Below are positions 42,377 to 51,175 of a DNA stretch of 64,000 nucleotides, piece after piece; position 1 is the stretch's first letter; each line of letters opens with the position of its first letter. The notes below the pieces were generated by a model. The model was not told where the DNA came from, searched no databases, and saw nothing but the letters and a program-made list of their open reading frames with translations. The stretch comes from CALKAL01 sp051846895 (lineage in GTDB: Bacteria > Bacillota > Bacilli > Bacillales > Alkalibacillaceae). The DNA is taken from positions 1-64,000 of the forward strand of contig JBPYCQ010000007.1 in assembly GCA_051846895.1 (NCBI GenBank), in the 5' to 3' direction. The position numbers and the translations under genes are program-made.

Positions 42377-43498
42377 TCATTTCGCTATTTTTTTCTTGCG
42401 CATAGCTTTCGGTATATAGACACAATAAGGTTCGCTTTCTAAATAATCTCCTGTAACTGCATAAGCTCGTGAACGCGAACCTCCACAGACATGACGGAAT
42501 TCACAAACACCACATTTACCTTTATATTGATCAGGATCTCGTAATGCTTTAAAAATAGGTGAATTTCGGTAAATATCGGCTAGCCCATTTTCACGCACGT
42601 TCCCAGCTTTAACTGGTAGCAGTCCACTCGGATAAACGTCTCCAATATGGCTGATGAAAACAAACCCATTGCCATCATTCACCCCTTTTGGTGCACGGCC
42701 TAAACCGTCAATCGAACCGGTTGTACCTTTCATAAGTGCATCTTCATAAGCTATTTGATCATGTTCATTTGTATGCTCTCTCATTTTATGTTGAATAACG
42801 ACTCGGCGATAGTGTTGGGCGGCTGTCGTTTTAATATCAAATGGCACTCTTTTACTCACTTGATAGAGCCATCTTAATACTTGCTCATGCTCAGCTGGTG
42901 AGATCATATCTTTTTCTTGTCCGCGTCCTGTTGGAACTAAGAAAAAGACACTCCATAAGACACAGTTTAAATCCTCAACAACCTTTGCCATCTCATCTAA
43001 GACGTCAACATTGTAACGAGAAATAACGGTATTGATTTGAATTGGAATCTCTAGTTCGTGTAAGTATTCAATAGATTTCATCGTTAAGTCAAATGAACCT
43101 TTAGTTCCTCTGAAGTGATCATGAATTTCTGCAGTTGGTCCATCTAAACTGAATGCCCAACGTGCAAGGCCGACATCTTTTGCTTTTTGAATCGCTTCTT
43201 TTGTTACATTAGGTGTTGCGCTCGGAGTCATCGATACACGCACACCTTTTTTTATTGCATAATCGGCTATATCGTATACATCTTCTCTCATAAGTGGATC
43301 TCCGCCTGTAAAAACAAGCATTGGATTGTCCATTTCATAGATTTGATCAATTAAATGTTTACCTTCTTCAAATGATAGTTCCCTAGGGTCTCTTTTATAT
43401 TGCGCCTCTGCTCGACAATGTAAACATTTTAATTGGCAAGCTCTCGTTAACTCCCAAATGACGATAAATGGGTTTTCGTTATAATCGCGCTCAAACAA
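42377..43498 (-). CDS. Radical SAM/SPASM protein, BA_1875-like family
   Basis: 373 residues. The radical SAM 4Fe-4S motif is Cys21-x3-Cys25-x2-Cys28 in RACQLKCLHC, with the SAM-binding GGDPL near residue 67. The C-terminal SPASM domain carries further Cys residues in GKCGVCEFRHVCGGSRSRAY and EPYC, for auxiliary clusters. This layout matches the TIGR04053 (BA_1875) group, related to NirJ/AhbD haem-modifying enzymes and peptide-modifying enzymes; its reaction is unknown. The promoter has an Fnr box at the activating distance, so it is expected to be made without oxygen. The TTG start follows GGAGGGG. Confidence 0.85.
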   Translation of the reverse strand: MFERDYNENPFIVIWELTRACQLKCLHCRAEAQYKRDPRELSFEEGKHLIDQIYEMDNPMLVFTGGDPLMREDVYDIADYAIKKGVRVSMTPSATPNVTKEAIQKAKDVGLARWAFSLDGPTAEIHDHFRGTKGSFDLTMKSIEYLHELEIPIQINTVISRYNVDVLDEMAKVVEDLNCVLWSVFFLVPTGRGQEKDMISPAEHEQVLRWLYQVSKRVPFDIKTTAAQHYRRVVIQHKMREHTNEHDQIAYEDALMKGTTGSIDGLGRAPKGVNDGNGFVFISHIGDVYPSGLLPVKAGNVRENGLADIYRNSPIFKALRDPDQYKGKCGVCEFRHVCGGSRSRAYAVTGDYLESEPYCVYIPKAMRKKKIAK

Positions 43499-43898
43499 TG
43501 TGATCCCCTCCTTGTTTTCTGTCTATATTGTAAATTAGCAAAAAGCTGTTCGCTGTGACATTCGTCACTGAAATTCGCTAAATGTGTCAGGAGAGTGACG
43601 ATTGGTATAGTTAGGATCATGAGTATCCGATACACAATTACAACGGTGAATCCTTGAGAAGCAACTAAGCACATAATCTCGACAATCGCTATGAAAGTAT
43701 TTTACACTGAATAGAAAGGGAGGAATATTTCCAAATTTCATTTAGTACGATTCAAAAGCTTGAAACGTATCAAATAGATTTTTTTTTCTTTCTCGGGCGG
43801 GTAGAGGTAAATATATTATTCGTTTTTTGTGCATAGACTTGATATTAATATTTAATTGACTGGAAACTTCAAAATATTTTTTTGAAAGAGGTTTTTAC
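43499..43898. other. Intergenic region between divergent radical SAM and moaA genes
   Basis: Contains the Fnr site of the minus-strand gene (43527-43569) and, further right, AT-rich sequence leading to GAAAGAGG before moaA. GGGAGG near 43720 precedes no open frame. The moaA promoter is not clear. Confidence 0.4.
43527..43569 (-). promoter_or_regulatory. Fnr box and -10 of the radical SAM gene
   Basis: TGTGA-CATTCG-TCACT (43554-43569) matches the Bacillus Fnr site TGTGA-N6-TCACA. On the minus strand a TACAAT (43532-43527) lies with its centre 32 bp from the box centre, which puts the box at -41.5, the class II activator position. No -35 is seen, as expected for an activated promoter. Confidence 0.8.
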
Positions 43899-44915
43899 AT
43901 GAGTAGCATTCTATTACAGGATAAGTTCGGCAGGCCACTACAAGATTTACGCATCTCAGTGACTGATCGCTGTAATTTTAGATGTGTTTACTGTATGCCA
44001 AAGGAGATTTTTGGTGACGATTTTGAATTTATGCGTCGGTCACAGCTTTTAAGTTTTGAAGAAATCGAACGGTTAGCGCGAGTTTTTGTTGAACTAGGTG
44101 TTAAAAAAATTAGATTAACGGGTGGCGAGCCTTTATTAAGAAGGGACTTACCAGATTTAATCGAAAAGCTATATGCCATTGACGGATTAGAAGATATTGG
44201 CTTAACGACAAACGGTTTTTTACTTAAAAACTTCGCCAAAAAGCTAAAAGATACTGGGTTAAAGCGAGTCAATGTCAGTCTCGATGCTATTGATAACCAA
44301 ATATTTTCTTCCATTAATTCAGTTGGCGCTAAATCTGAAAGAGTTCTAGAAGGAATTGAAGAAGCGAAGAAAGTCGGACTTGGAGTAAAAGTGAATATGG
44401 TTGTGAAAAAAGGAATGAATGAGCAAGAAATCATTCCGATGGCTAAATACTTTAAACAAAAAGGCGTTACGCTACGTTATATCGAATTCATGGATGTTGG
44501 ACAATCGAACGGCTGGGATTATAGTCATGTGATCACGAAAAAGGAAATCATTGAATTACTATCAAAACATTTTGAATTAGAACCCGTTGACAAAGACTAT
44601 ATAGGTGAAGTCGCACAAAGATATCGTTATGTCGGAACTAAAACAGAAGTTGGGTTTATTACGTCAGTATCGGAAACGTTTTGCTCGACTTGTACACGTG
44701 GTCGAATATCTGCTGATGGTAAATTTTTCACCTGTTTATTTGCTGGCAATGGTTTTGATTTAAGACAACTATTAAGAACTGGTGCAACGGATGAAGAGAT
44801 TAAATCAACGTTTACACCAGTTTGGAAAAATAGAAAAGATCGTTATTCTGATGAACGTACTGAAGAGACGGCCAAAAACAAAAAGAAAATCGAAATGTCA
44901 TATATCGGCGGATAG
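43899..44915 (+). CDS. moaA: GTP 3',8-cyclase MoaA
   Basis: First step of molybdenum cofactor synthesis: radical SAM cyclisation of GTP. The N-terminal cluster motif is Cys25-x3-Cys29-x2-Cys32 in DRCNFRCVYCMP, followed by RLTGGEPLLRRDL. The C-terminal second cluster is in FCSTCTRGRISADGKFFTCLF, split here as FCSTCTRGR and TCLF. The final Gly-Gly (SYIGG), needed for activity, is present. It is the first gene of the moco operon; its start follows GAAAGAGG. Confidence 0.97.
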   Translation: MSSILLQDKFGRPLQDLRISVTDRCNFRCVYCMPKEIFGDDFEFMRRSQLLSFEEIERLARVFVELGVKKIRLTGGEPLLRRDLPDLIEKLYAIDGLEDIGLTTNGFLLKNFAKKLKDTGLKRVNVSLDAIDNQIFSSINSVGAKSERVLEGIEEAKKVGLGVKVNMVVKKGMNEQEIIPMAKYFKQKGVTLRYIEFMDVGQSNGWDYSHVITKKEIIELLSKHFELEPVDKDYIGEVAQRYRYVGTKTEVGFITSVSETFCSTCTRGRISADGKFFTCLFAGNGFDLRQLLRTGATDEEIKSTFTPVWKNRKDRYSDERTEETAKNKKKIEMSYIGG

Positions 44916-44938
44916 TGATAGAAGGGAAGAGGTCTAAC

Positions 44939-45949
44939 GTGAGTGACCGTTATTCTCGCCAAATGTTATTCCATAAAATTGGCGAAACTGGGCAAGAAAA
45001 AATTAAAAGAAAACATGTCTTAATTATTGGTGTTGGTGCATTAGGGACAGCAAATGCTGAAATATTAGCGCGTTCAGGTGTTGGTAAGCTAACTCTTGTT
45101 GATCGTGACTATGTTGAGCTTAGTAACTTGCAAAGACAGCAATTATTTTCAGAAGAAGATGTTTATGACCAACTTCCAAAAGCAGTCGCTGCTAAAAGAA
45201 GATTGGAGAAAATTAATTCTGAAATTGTTGTTGATGCTCATGTCATGGATGCTACAATCGGAGACCTTGAAACAATGATGGGAACGGTAGATGTCGTAAT
45301 TGATGCAACGGACAATTATGATATACGTTTTTATATGAATGATTTGATCCATAAGTATGACGTGCCGTGGATTTTCGGTTCTTGTGTTGGTAGTTCTGGT
45401 ATGAGTTATACAATATTGCCTGGAGACACACCGTGCTTGAGCTGTATTTTACAAGCAACACCTGTATCAGGGGCAACATGTGATTCTGTTGGAATCATTT
45501 CACCCGCCGTACAAATGGTTGTTGTTCATCAAACAACAGAAGCATTGAAACTATTAGTAGAAGATGTTGCATCACTAAGAACACGTTTAGTGATGTTTGA
45601 TTTATGGAATAACTACTATCAAACGATTGGAGTAGAACGAGCAAAGGAAGACCATTGTGCAACATGTGGAGAAAAGGCTAATTATCCTTATTTAACAGAT
45701 GAACATGGACCTAAGACAGAAGTGTTATGTGGTAGAAATACCGTGCAAATAAGAACAAATAAGAAATTCGAACTACAAGAAATGGGTCAACGTTTGAGTA
45801 AGCTAGGGATCGTTAAAGGTAATGAATTTTTACTTTCGTTAGAATATAAAACGTATCGATTAGTTTTGTTCCGGGATGGACGTACACTTGTACACGGAAC
45901 GAATTCAATAGAAGAAGCTAAGAGAGTATATTATCAATTAGTAGGGTAG
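44939..45949 (+). CDS. moeB: Molybdopterin-synthase adenylyltransferase MoeB (ThiF/MoeB type)
   Basis: Activates the C terminus of MoaD by adenylation so sulfur can be added. The ATP-binding Rossmann motif is VLIIGVGALGTANAEILA near residue 32, followed by RDYVELSNLQRQQLF with the catalytic Arg and Asn. Zinc ligands are the CxxC of DTPCLSCILQ and, near the end of the E1 domain, CATCGEK. An additional ~80-residue C-terminal region (EVLCGRNTVQIRTNKKFE onward) is typical of Bacillus MoeB/ThiF. The GTG at 44939 with GAAGAGG upstream is chosen over a GTG overlapping the moaA stop. Confidence 0.93.
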   Translation: MSDRYSRQMLFHKIGETGQEKIKRKHVLIIGVGALGTANAEILARSGVGKLTLVDRDYVELSNLQRQQLFSEEDVYDQLPKAVAAKRRLEKINSEIVVDAHVMDATIGDLETMMGTVDVVIDATDNYDIRFYMNDLIHKYDVPWIFGSCVGSSGMSYTILPGDTPCLSCILQATPVSGATCDSVGIISPAVQMVVVHQTTEALKLLVEDVASLRTRLVMFDLWNNYYQTIGVERAKEDHCATCGEKANYPYLTDEHGPKTEVLCGRNTVQIRTNKKFELQEMGQRLSKLGIVKGNEFLLSLEYKTYRLVLFRDGRTLVHGTNSIEEAKRVYYQLVG

Positions 45950-45959
45950 GTTTTAAAAT

Positions 45960-47222
45960 ATGGTAGAACGTAGAAAGCCGATTAAAGTAAAAGAAGCGAT
46001 TGAAAGAACAATGAAATATGCTATTCATGGTAGTGTAGAGTTTGTTCCGATTGAAGAAAGTTATGGTCGCTTCTTAGGTGAGGACTTAATCGCTGATCAT
46101 GATGTGCCGATGTTTGATCGCTCACCTTATGATGGATATGCGATTCGTTCAGAAGATACAGTTAATGCCTCACGCGAAACTCCGATTCTATTGGATGTCG
46201 TTGATGAGATTGGAGCCGGTAGTGTTTATCCCAAAAAAGTCGGAGAAGGAGAGGCCGTTCGAATTATGACGGGGGCAGCCATTCCTGATGGTTGTGATGC
46301 TGTTGTCATGTTAGAGCTTGCCAAAGATGTTGAAATTAGCGGAAAAAAATATGCTGAAATTAAAAGAACGTTTCGTAGTGGAGATAATATTTCTTTTAAA
46401 GGTGAAGATACGAAAGAAGGAACGATTTTGACACCTAAAGGTACATATATTAATCCAGGCACGGTTGCTTTACTTGCGACATTTGGATATAAACAAGTAC
46501 CAGTTAGCAAAAAACCAAAAATCGGCATTATCGCAACTGGTAGTGAATTATTAGAGGTTGACGAACCCCTTCAATTCGGAAAAATAAGAAATAGTAATGC
46601 TTATATGATTTATTCACAAATTATAAGGGCGGGTGGGAAACCCGTTTACTTAGGGCAATTTAGTGATGACTTTGACACGTGTTATCACCAAGTGAAAGAA
46701 GCGTTAGATAAAGTTGACTTTCTTATTACGACGGGTGGCGTTTCTGTTGGTGATTACGATTATTTGCCTGATATTTATAAAAAGTTAGGTGCAAATGTTT
46801 TATTCAACAAAGTCGGTATGCGCCCAGGTAGCGTGACAACGATAGCAGAGCTTAATGGTCAGCTTTTATTTGGGCTATCAGGTAATCCGTCAGCTTGTTA
46901 TGTCGGATTTGAATTGTTTACACGACCGATTATTCGCACATTTCTTCATAGTAATACGCCTCATTTAAAACGTGAAAAGGCAATGCTAGGCAAAGATTTC
47001 CCTAAGCCGAATCCTTTTGATCGCTTTGTAAGAGGAATTTTAAGTTATGATAGTGGAAAATTAATCGCTACCCCGTCCGGTTTAGATAAGTCAAATGTTG
47101 TTTCATCATTAGCGATGGCAGATGTCCTCATTATGCTTCCTAGTGGGACGAGAGGCTATTCAGAAGGTATGGAAGTAGATGTTATTTTGTTAGAAGACCA
47201 AAGAGGTGTTTCTTTTGAATAA
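45960..47222 (+). CDS. moeA: Molybdopterin molybdenumtransferase MoeA
   Basis: Inserts molybdate into adenylated molybdopterin. The substrate loop PMFDRSPYDGYAIRSED is near residue 45, the MoCF-biosynthesis domain motif TTGGVSVGDYDYLPD is near 257, and FGLSGNPSACYVGFELF near 303. The protein has the usual four domains in 420 residues. Eleven bases separate it from moeB, and it overlaps moaE by eight bases. Confidence 0.96.
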   Translation: MVERRKPIKVKEAIERTMKYAIHGSVEFVPIEESYGRFLGEDLIADHDVPMFDRSPYDGYAIRSEDTVNASRETPILLDVVDEIGAGSVYPKKVGEGEAVRIMTGAAIPDGCDAVVMLELAKDVEISGKKYAEIKRTFRSGDNISFKGEDTKEGTILTPKGTYINPGTVALLATFGYKQVPVSKKPKIGIIATGSELLEVDEPLQFGKIRNSNAYMIYSQIIRAGGKPVYLGQFSDDFDTCYHQVKEALDKVDFLITTGGVSVGDYDYLPDIYKKLGANVLFNKVGMRPGSVTTIAELNGQLLFGLSGNPSACYVGFELFTRPIIRTFLHSNTPHLKREKAMLGKDFPKPNPFDRFVRGILSYDSGKLIATPSGLDKSNVVSSLAMADVLIMLPSGTRGYSEGMEVDVILLEDQRGVSFE

Positions 47223-47691
47223 GCAATTGTTTGAAATAGTAGATGAACCAATTAATCCACAACAGTTAATTGATAAAGTAGTACGAAGAGAAGCAGGCGC
47301 AATTACGACTTTTATCGGATCAGTAAGAGAGTGGACGAAGGGAAAGCGAACAATTTATTTAGAATATCAAGCTTATGTTCCAATGGCTGTTAAAATGTTA
47401 GAAAAAATAGGTGAAGAAGTTCAAGAAAAATGGCCGGATACATTAATTGCTATTACCCATCGTATTGGTCATTTAGATATAACAGACATTGCTGTTGTTA
47501 TAGCGGTCTCATCACCTCATAGAAAAGAAGCGTATGAAGCGAATCAATATGCGATAGAACGAATTAAACAAATCGTACCAATCTGGAAAAAAGAGCATTG
47601 GGAATCTGGAGAAACATGGATAGGTGACCAGCTTGAAAATGTGCCCTATCCATCTGGAAAACCAAATTTAAAGGGTGAAAATAATGGTTAA
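47215..47691 (+). CDS. moaE: Molybdopterin synthase catalytic subunit MoaE
   Basis: Large subunit that transfers sulfur from MoaD-thiocarboxylate to precursor Z. Key features: GAITTFIGSVREWTKGK with the conserved Arg, HRIGHLDI, then SPHRKEAYEANQYAIERIKQ holding the catalytic Lys, and a KKEHWESGETW end. The TTG at 47215 lies about eight bases after GAGGTG and inside the end of moeA, so the pair is coupled. Length (158 residues) is normal. Confidence 0.95.
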   Translation: MNKQLFEIVDEPINPQQLIDKVVRREAGAITTFIGSVREWTKGKRTIYLEYQAYVPMAVKMLEKIGEEVQEKWPDTLIAITHRIGHLDITDIAVVIAVSSPHRKEAYEANQYAIERIKQIVPIWKKEHWESGETWIGDQLENVPYPSGKPNLKGENNG

Positions 47692-47920
47692 AGTATTACT
47701 ATTTGCTCATCTGCAGGAACAGGTGGGTCAAGCTGAAATACAAATAGATTTAGAACATCCACTGACTGTAGAGGCGTTTAAACAGTTACTTGAGGAGCAA
47801 TATTCATTACATCAAATAAATAATGTAATGATTGCCGTTAATGAAGAATATGCCAAAGATGATGATATGATTAATAGTGACGATACAATAGCTCTTATTC
47901 CTCCAGTAAGTGGTGGATAA
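47684..47920 (+). CDS. moaD: Molybdopterin synthase sulfur carrier subunit MoaD
   Basis: Small ubiquitin-like protein carrying sulfur as a C-terminal thiocarboxylate. The C terminus is ALIPPVSGG, with the essential Gly-Gly. The 78-residue beta-grasp fold starts VKVLLFAHLQEQVGQ. The ATG at 47684 has AAGGGTG seven bases upstream and overlaps the end of moaE by eight bases. Confidence 0.95.
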   Translation: MVKVLLFAHLQEQVGQAEIQIDLEHPLTVEAFKQLLEEQYSLHQINNVMIAVNEEYAKDDDMINSDDTIALIPPVSGG

Positions 47921-47949
47921 ATAGTTGATGTAAGGGGTCAAAGGTATAT

Positions 47950-48459
47950 ATGTTAAAAAAACATAGAGAAGTATCTCCAAAAAAGGTGTCGTGTGCCATT
48001 ATTACAGTGAGTGACACGAGAGATTTTCATACGGACAAGAGTGGTAAATTAATTGAACAATTACTTATAGAATCAGGTCATTTTATCGTAGGTCGACAAA
48101 TTGTAAAAGATGATCAACAGTTTATTCAACAGACTCTTAAGGAATTACTAGGTAAAGACGATGTCGATGTTATTATTTTGAACGGTGGAACAGGAATTGC
48201 AAAACGTGATGTGACGATAGAATCAGTCAGCCCATTTTTAGATAAAGAGCTTCCTGGTTTTGGGGAATTATTTCGTTATTTAAGTTACGAGCTCGATATT
48301 GGTTCAGCAAGTATTATGTCTCGTGCTATAGCTGGTGTTGCAGGAAATAAAGCAATCTTCTCTATTCCTGGTTCAAGTGGGGCTGTGAAGCTTGCAATGG
48401 AAAAATTGATTATACCAGAAATCGGACATATCGTTATGGAAATAAACAAAGATTTATAA
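47950..48459 (+). CDS. moaB: Molybdopterin adenylyltransferase (MoaB/MogA family)
   Basis: Adenylates molybdopterin before molybdate insertion. The MPT-binding motifs are CAIITVSDTRDFHTDKSG near residue 17 and VIILNGGTGIAKRDVT near residue 76, with the Asp of the second motif present; IFSIPGSSGAVKLAMEKL follows. At 169 residues it is the short trimeric form used in Bacillus. It is 29 bases after moaD in the same operon. Confidence 0.95.
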   Translation: MLKKHREVSPKKVSCAIITVSDTRDFHTDKSGKLIEQLLIESGHFIVGRQIVKDDQQFIQQTLKELLGKDDVDVIILNGGTGIAKRDVTIESVSPFLDKELPGFGELFRYLSYELDIGSASIMSRAIAGVAGNKAIFSIPGSSGAVKLAMEKLIIPEIGHIVMEINKDL

Positions 48460-48477
48460 TCGAATAGGTGAAGACAA

Positions 48478-49260
48478 TTGAAAATAGCTAAATTCATCCT
48501 CATAATCAGTATAATTGTCATCGTTGGTTGTCAGTCAGATAATCAGTCTCATACAAAAATTACGGTATCCGCAGCATCAAGCTTAACGAATAGTTTGATA
48601 GAAATAAAAAAACAGTTTAGTGAAGATTATCCACATATAAAAGTTGTTTTTAATTTTGATGGTTCGGGAACGCTTCGTAAACAAATTGAACAAGGGGCTC
48701 CTGTTGATTTGTTTTTAATTGCTTCTCACTATGATTATGAAATATTAAATGATAAAGGATTAATCGAAGAAGCGATGCCTTTACTCAACAATCAACTAGT
48801 TATTGTTCAAAATGAAGACTATTCATTTAATACATTAGATGAATTGATTGAATCAGATGTAACGATTGCTATAGCTACACCTGAAGCGGTCCCTGTAGGT
48901 ACATATGCAAAACAAGCCTTTGAATCACTTAATGTATGGGACAAACTACAGAGCGAAAACCGTTTAATATATGGTAAAAATGCTTCACATGTGAAACAGC
49001 TTCTAAACGAAGGTGCTGTTCAAGCAGGTGTGATTTATGAAAGTGATTTACTTTTAGCAGATCAGTTAGTGCGAATTACTTCAATTGATCAACAATTACA
49101 TGAATCAATTGATTACTATATAACTAAAGTTAGAAATGATAAAACTAGTGAAGCGGCTTCCTTATTTTATGAATATGTTGTGAGTGAGCCAAGCTTAAAT
49201 GTTTTTGAGAAAAATGGGTTTTTGATTAATGATCAAGCTAGAAAGTTGGTGGAAAAATAA
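48478..49260 (+). CDS. modA: Molybdate ABC transporter substrate-binding lipoprotein ModA
   Basis: Binds molybdate outside the membrane and delivers it to ModB. A lipoprotein signal (FILIISIIVIVGC, lipid-modified Cys at about residue 14) is followed by TVSAASSLTNSLIEIKKQF, the ModA oxyanion-binding start, then NFDGSGTLRKQIEQGAPVDL and ATPEAVPVGTYAKQAFE, all family hallmarks. The TTG start follows AGGTGAAG. Its stop overlaps the start of modB by one base. Confidence 0.93.
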   Translation: MKIAKFILIISIIVIVGCQSDNQSHTKITVSAASSLTNSLIEIKKQFSEDYPHIKVVFNFDGSGTLRKQIEQGAPVDLFLIASHYDYEILNDKGLIEEAMPLLNNQLVIVQNEDYSFNTLDELIESDVTIAIATPEAVPVGTYAKQAFESLNVWDKLQSENRLIYGKNASHVKQLLNEGAVQAGVIYESDLLLADQLVRITSIDQQLHESIDYYITKVRNDKTSEAASLFYEYVVSEPSLNVFEKNGFLINDQARKLVEK

Positions 49261-49916
49261 TGGAATGGTCATGGTTTCCGATCCAGCTTTCTTTTTATGT
49301 TTCTATAATAGCAACAGTGATTACGTTAATCTTAGGCGTAAGTGCTGCACATCTAATTGTTAATAAAAAATTTAAAGGCAAATCAATCATTGAAACAATT
49401 TTTTATATGCCACTCGTATTACCACCAACAGTTGTTGGCTTTTTATTAATCATTATTTTTGGGAGAAATAGTTTTGTCGGTCAGTTCATTGAGTGGCTCA
49501 CAGGACAAACACTTTTGTTTACAGCGACAGCAGCAATTATCGCAGCCGTTGTCGTTTCATTTCCACTTATGTACCAATCAGTAAAAACAGGCTATTTATC
49601 TGTTGATCAAAGAATTCTAGATGCAGCAAGAGTCGATGGCGCTTCAGAGATGAGAGTTTGGCTAACCATGACAATGCCTCTTGCCTATCGAAGTATGATT
49701 GCAGGAATTATTTTAAGTTTTACGAGGGCTTTTGGTGAGTTTGGAGCGACGTTAATGTTTGCAGGAAATATTCCCGGACAAACACAAACAGTTCCAACGG
49801 CCATTTACTTAGCCATTGAAACAGGAAATACGAAGGTCGCATCTTATTACGTTATATTTAGCATTTTGTTTTCATTTATTTTATTACTATTCATAAACCG
49901 AACAAAAGCAGATTGA
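49260..49916 (+). CDS. modB: Molybdate ABC transporter permease ModB
   Basis: Membrane subunit of the molybdate importer, 218 residues with five or six helices (SFYVSIIATVITLILGVSAA, IFYMPLVLPPTVVGFLLIII, ATAAIIAAVVVSFPLM). The EAA loop that contacts the ATPase is seen at LDAARVDGASEMRVWLTMTM, followed by GIILSFTRAFGEFGATLMFA. TAATG start-stop overlap with modA. The ATPase gene modC is not next to it, and none is found in the window. Confidence 0.94.
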   Translation: MEWSWFPIQLSFYVSIIATVITLILGVSAAHLIVNKKFKGKSIIETIFYMPLVLPPTVVGFLLIIIFGRNSFVGQFIEWLTGQTLLFTATAAIIAAVVVSFPLMYQSVKTGYLSVDQRILDAARVDGASEMRVWLTMTMPLAYRSMIAGIILSFTRAFGEFGATLMFAGNIPGQTQTVPTAIYLAIETGNTKVASYYVIFSILFSFILLLFINRTKAD

Positions 49917-49948
49917 GTGAGAAAAGTTCATACTCTTCTCATCTCAAT

Positions 49949-50434
49949 TTATTCACGGCGGTAATCACCACTTTTTCCGCCACTTTTTTCGACAAGATAG
50001 GTTTGACCAATAATCATACCTTTATCGATGGCTTTACACATATCGTATACTGTTAATGCGGCTGTGTTTGCTGCCGTTAAGGCTTCCATTTCAACCCCTG
50101 TAGAACCAACTGTTTTAACGGTCGCTTTTATTTCTAATTCGAACTCGTCTTCATCATGAGTTAACCAATGAAAGGCTAGGTCAACACCACTAATCGGAAT
50201 AGGATGACACATCGGGATGAGGTTAGCCGTCTGTTTAGCTCCCATGATTCCTGCGATTTGTGCAACATTAAGAACGTCACCTTTTTTATTTTTTTGTTGG
50301 GTTATGTTCTCATAGATCTCTTGATTCATGATGACACTTGAGCGAGCTGTTGCAATACGAGCACTTTCATTTTTATTTGAAATATCAACCATCTTTGCGC
50401 GGCCATGCTCATTAAAATGTGTAAACTTACTCAT
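49949..50434 (-). CDS. moaC: Cyclic pyranopterin monophosphate synthase MoaC
   Basis: Second step of cofactor synthesis, after MoaA: rearranges the cyclised GTP into precursor Z. MSKFTHFNEHGRAKMVDISN opens the protein; the active site holds KKGDVLNVAQIAGIMGAKQT and LIPMCHPIPISGVDL with the catalytic Lys/His residues, and EMEALTAANTAALTVYDMCK follows. It is the only gene of the cluster on the minus strand, convergent with modB, and has its own promoter. The ATG at 50434 gives the normal N terminus; the ribosome site is weak. Confidence 0.95.
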   Translation of the reverse strand: MSKFTHFNEHGRAKMVDISNKNESARIATARSSVIMNQEIYENITQQKNKKGDVLNVAQIAGIMGAKQTANLIPMCHPIPISGVDLAFHWLTHDEDEFELEIKATVKTVGSTGVEMEALTAANTAALTVYDMCKAIDKGMIIGQTYLVEKSGGKSGDYRRE

Positions 50435-50509
50435 TTGGATCACTAACCTTTACATAGATTTTATACTGTTATAGTAACATAAAGTAGTAAATAAGATAGG
50501 ATGTTAAAT

Positions 50510-51016
50510 ATGCTTATTTTACAAGTAGTTGGATATAAAAATAGCGGAAAAACGACTCTAGTTAACCATATCGTTCAGCATTTTTCAAAGAAAAGTATGA
50601 GTGTCGCTACACTTAAGCATCATGGTCATGGTGGAAGGACTGACATGCTGCAAAACACTGACACATATAAACATGAACAAGCTGGTGCTAATATGACAGG
50701 CGTTGAAGGAGAAGGAACGCTTCAATTAACGATTAATCAAGAGAAATGGACTATCGATCAAATTCTGAATTTTTATCGATTAATAAAAGTTGATTTGTTA
50801 ATTATTGAAGGCTATAAAAACTTGGATTTTAATAAAATAGTTTTAATAAGATCTAAAGATGATCAAGTATTATTGGATGAGCTTTCTAATGTTAAATTGG
50901 TTGTTTCAAAAGTTAAATTAGATGAGAATGAAAATATGTTTTCGGTTATTCAACGAAAGAATATAAATGACATACTAAAATGGTTAGAGAATGATCTAAA
51001 TCATAAGCTCAGTTAA
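50510..51016 (+). CDS. mobB: Molybdopterin-guanine dinucleotide biosynthesis adapter MobB
   Basis: GTP-binding helper of MobA in making the guanine dinucleotide form of the cofactor. The P-loop is VVGYKNSGKTTLVNHIV at the N terminus; VATLKHHGHGGRTDMLQNTD, a conserved MobB segment, follows, and VDLLIIEGYKNLDFNKIVLI gives the Walker B region. The ATG at 50510 has AGGA eight bases upstream; another ATG nine bases earlier overlaps that site. It is followed by the 21-bp repeat array, then mobA. Confidence 0.92.
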   Translation: MLILQVVGYKNSGKTTLVNHIVQHFSKKSMSVATLKHHGHGGRTDMLQNTDTYKHEQAGANMTGVEGEGTLQLTINQEKWTIDQILNFYRLIKVDLLIIEGYKNLDFNKIVLIRSKDDQVLLDELSNVKLVVSKVKLDENENMFSVIQRKNINDILKWLENDLNHKLS

Positions 51017-51025
51017 TGGATAGTT

Positions 51026-51130
51026 ATTTTTGTTCAAAACTATGTTGTGATTGTTCAAAGTAGGGATGCAATTGTTCAAACATGAGCTGTGATTGTTCAA
51101 AGTGGGGATGCAATTGTTCAAACATTGTCT
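51026..51130 (+). repeat. Tandem array, 21-bp period, core ATTGTTCAAA (five units)
   Basis: Units start at 51026 (decayed), 51047, 51068, 51089 and 51110, exactly 21 bp apart. Odd and even units differ (GTGATTGTTCAAAG then GCAATTGTTCAAACATG), so a 42-bp higher-order unit is visible twice. It fills the space between mobB and mobA in the same orientation as the arrays at 34168 and 62628. Confidence 0.9.
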
Positions 51131-51175
51131 TAAATAGTCTAAAGGATAAAGCTCATAAGAAAGTAGTGGTAGAGC

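Noticed and set aside
43580..43605. Second regulatory palindrome TGTCAGGAGAGTGAC near the radical SAM promoter
   Set aside because: The arms are only four bases and the centre is not symmetric.
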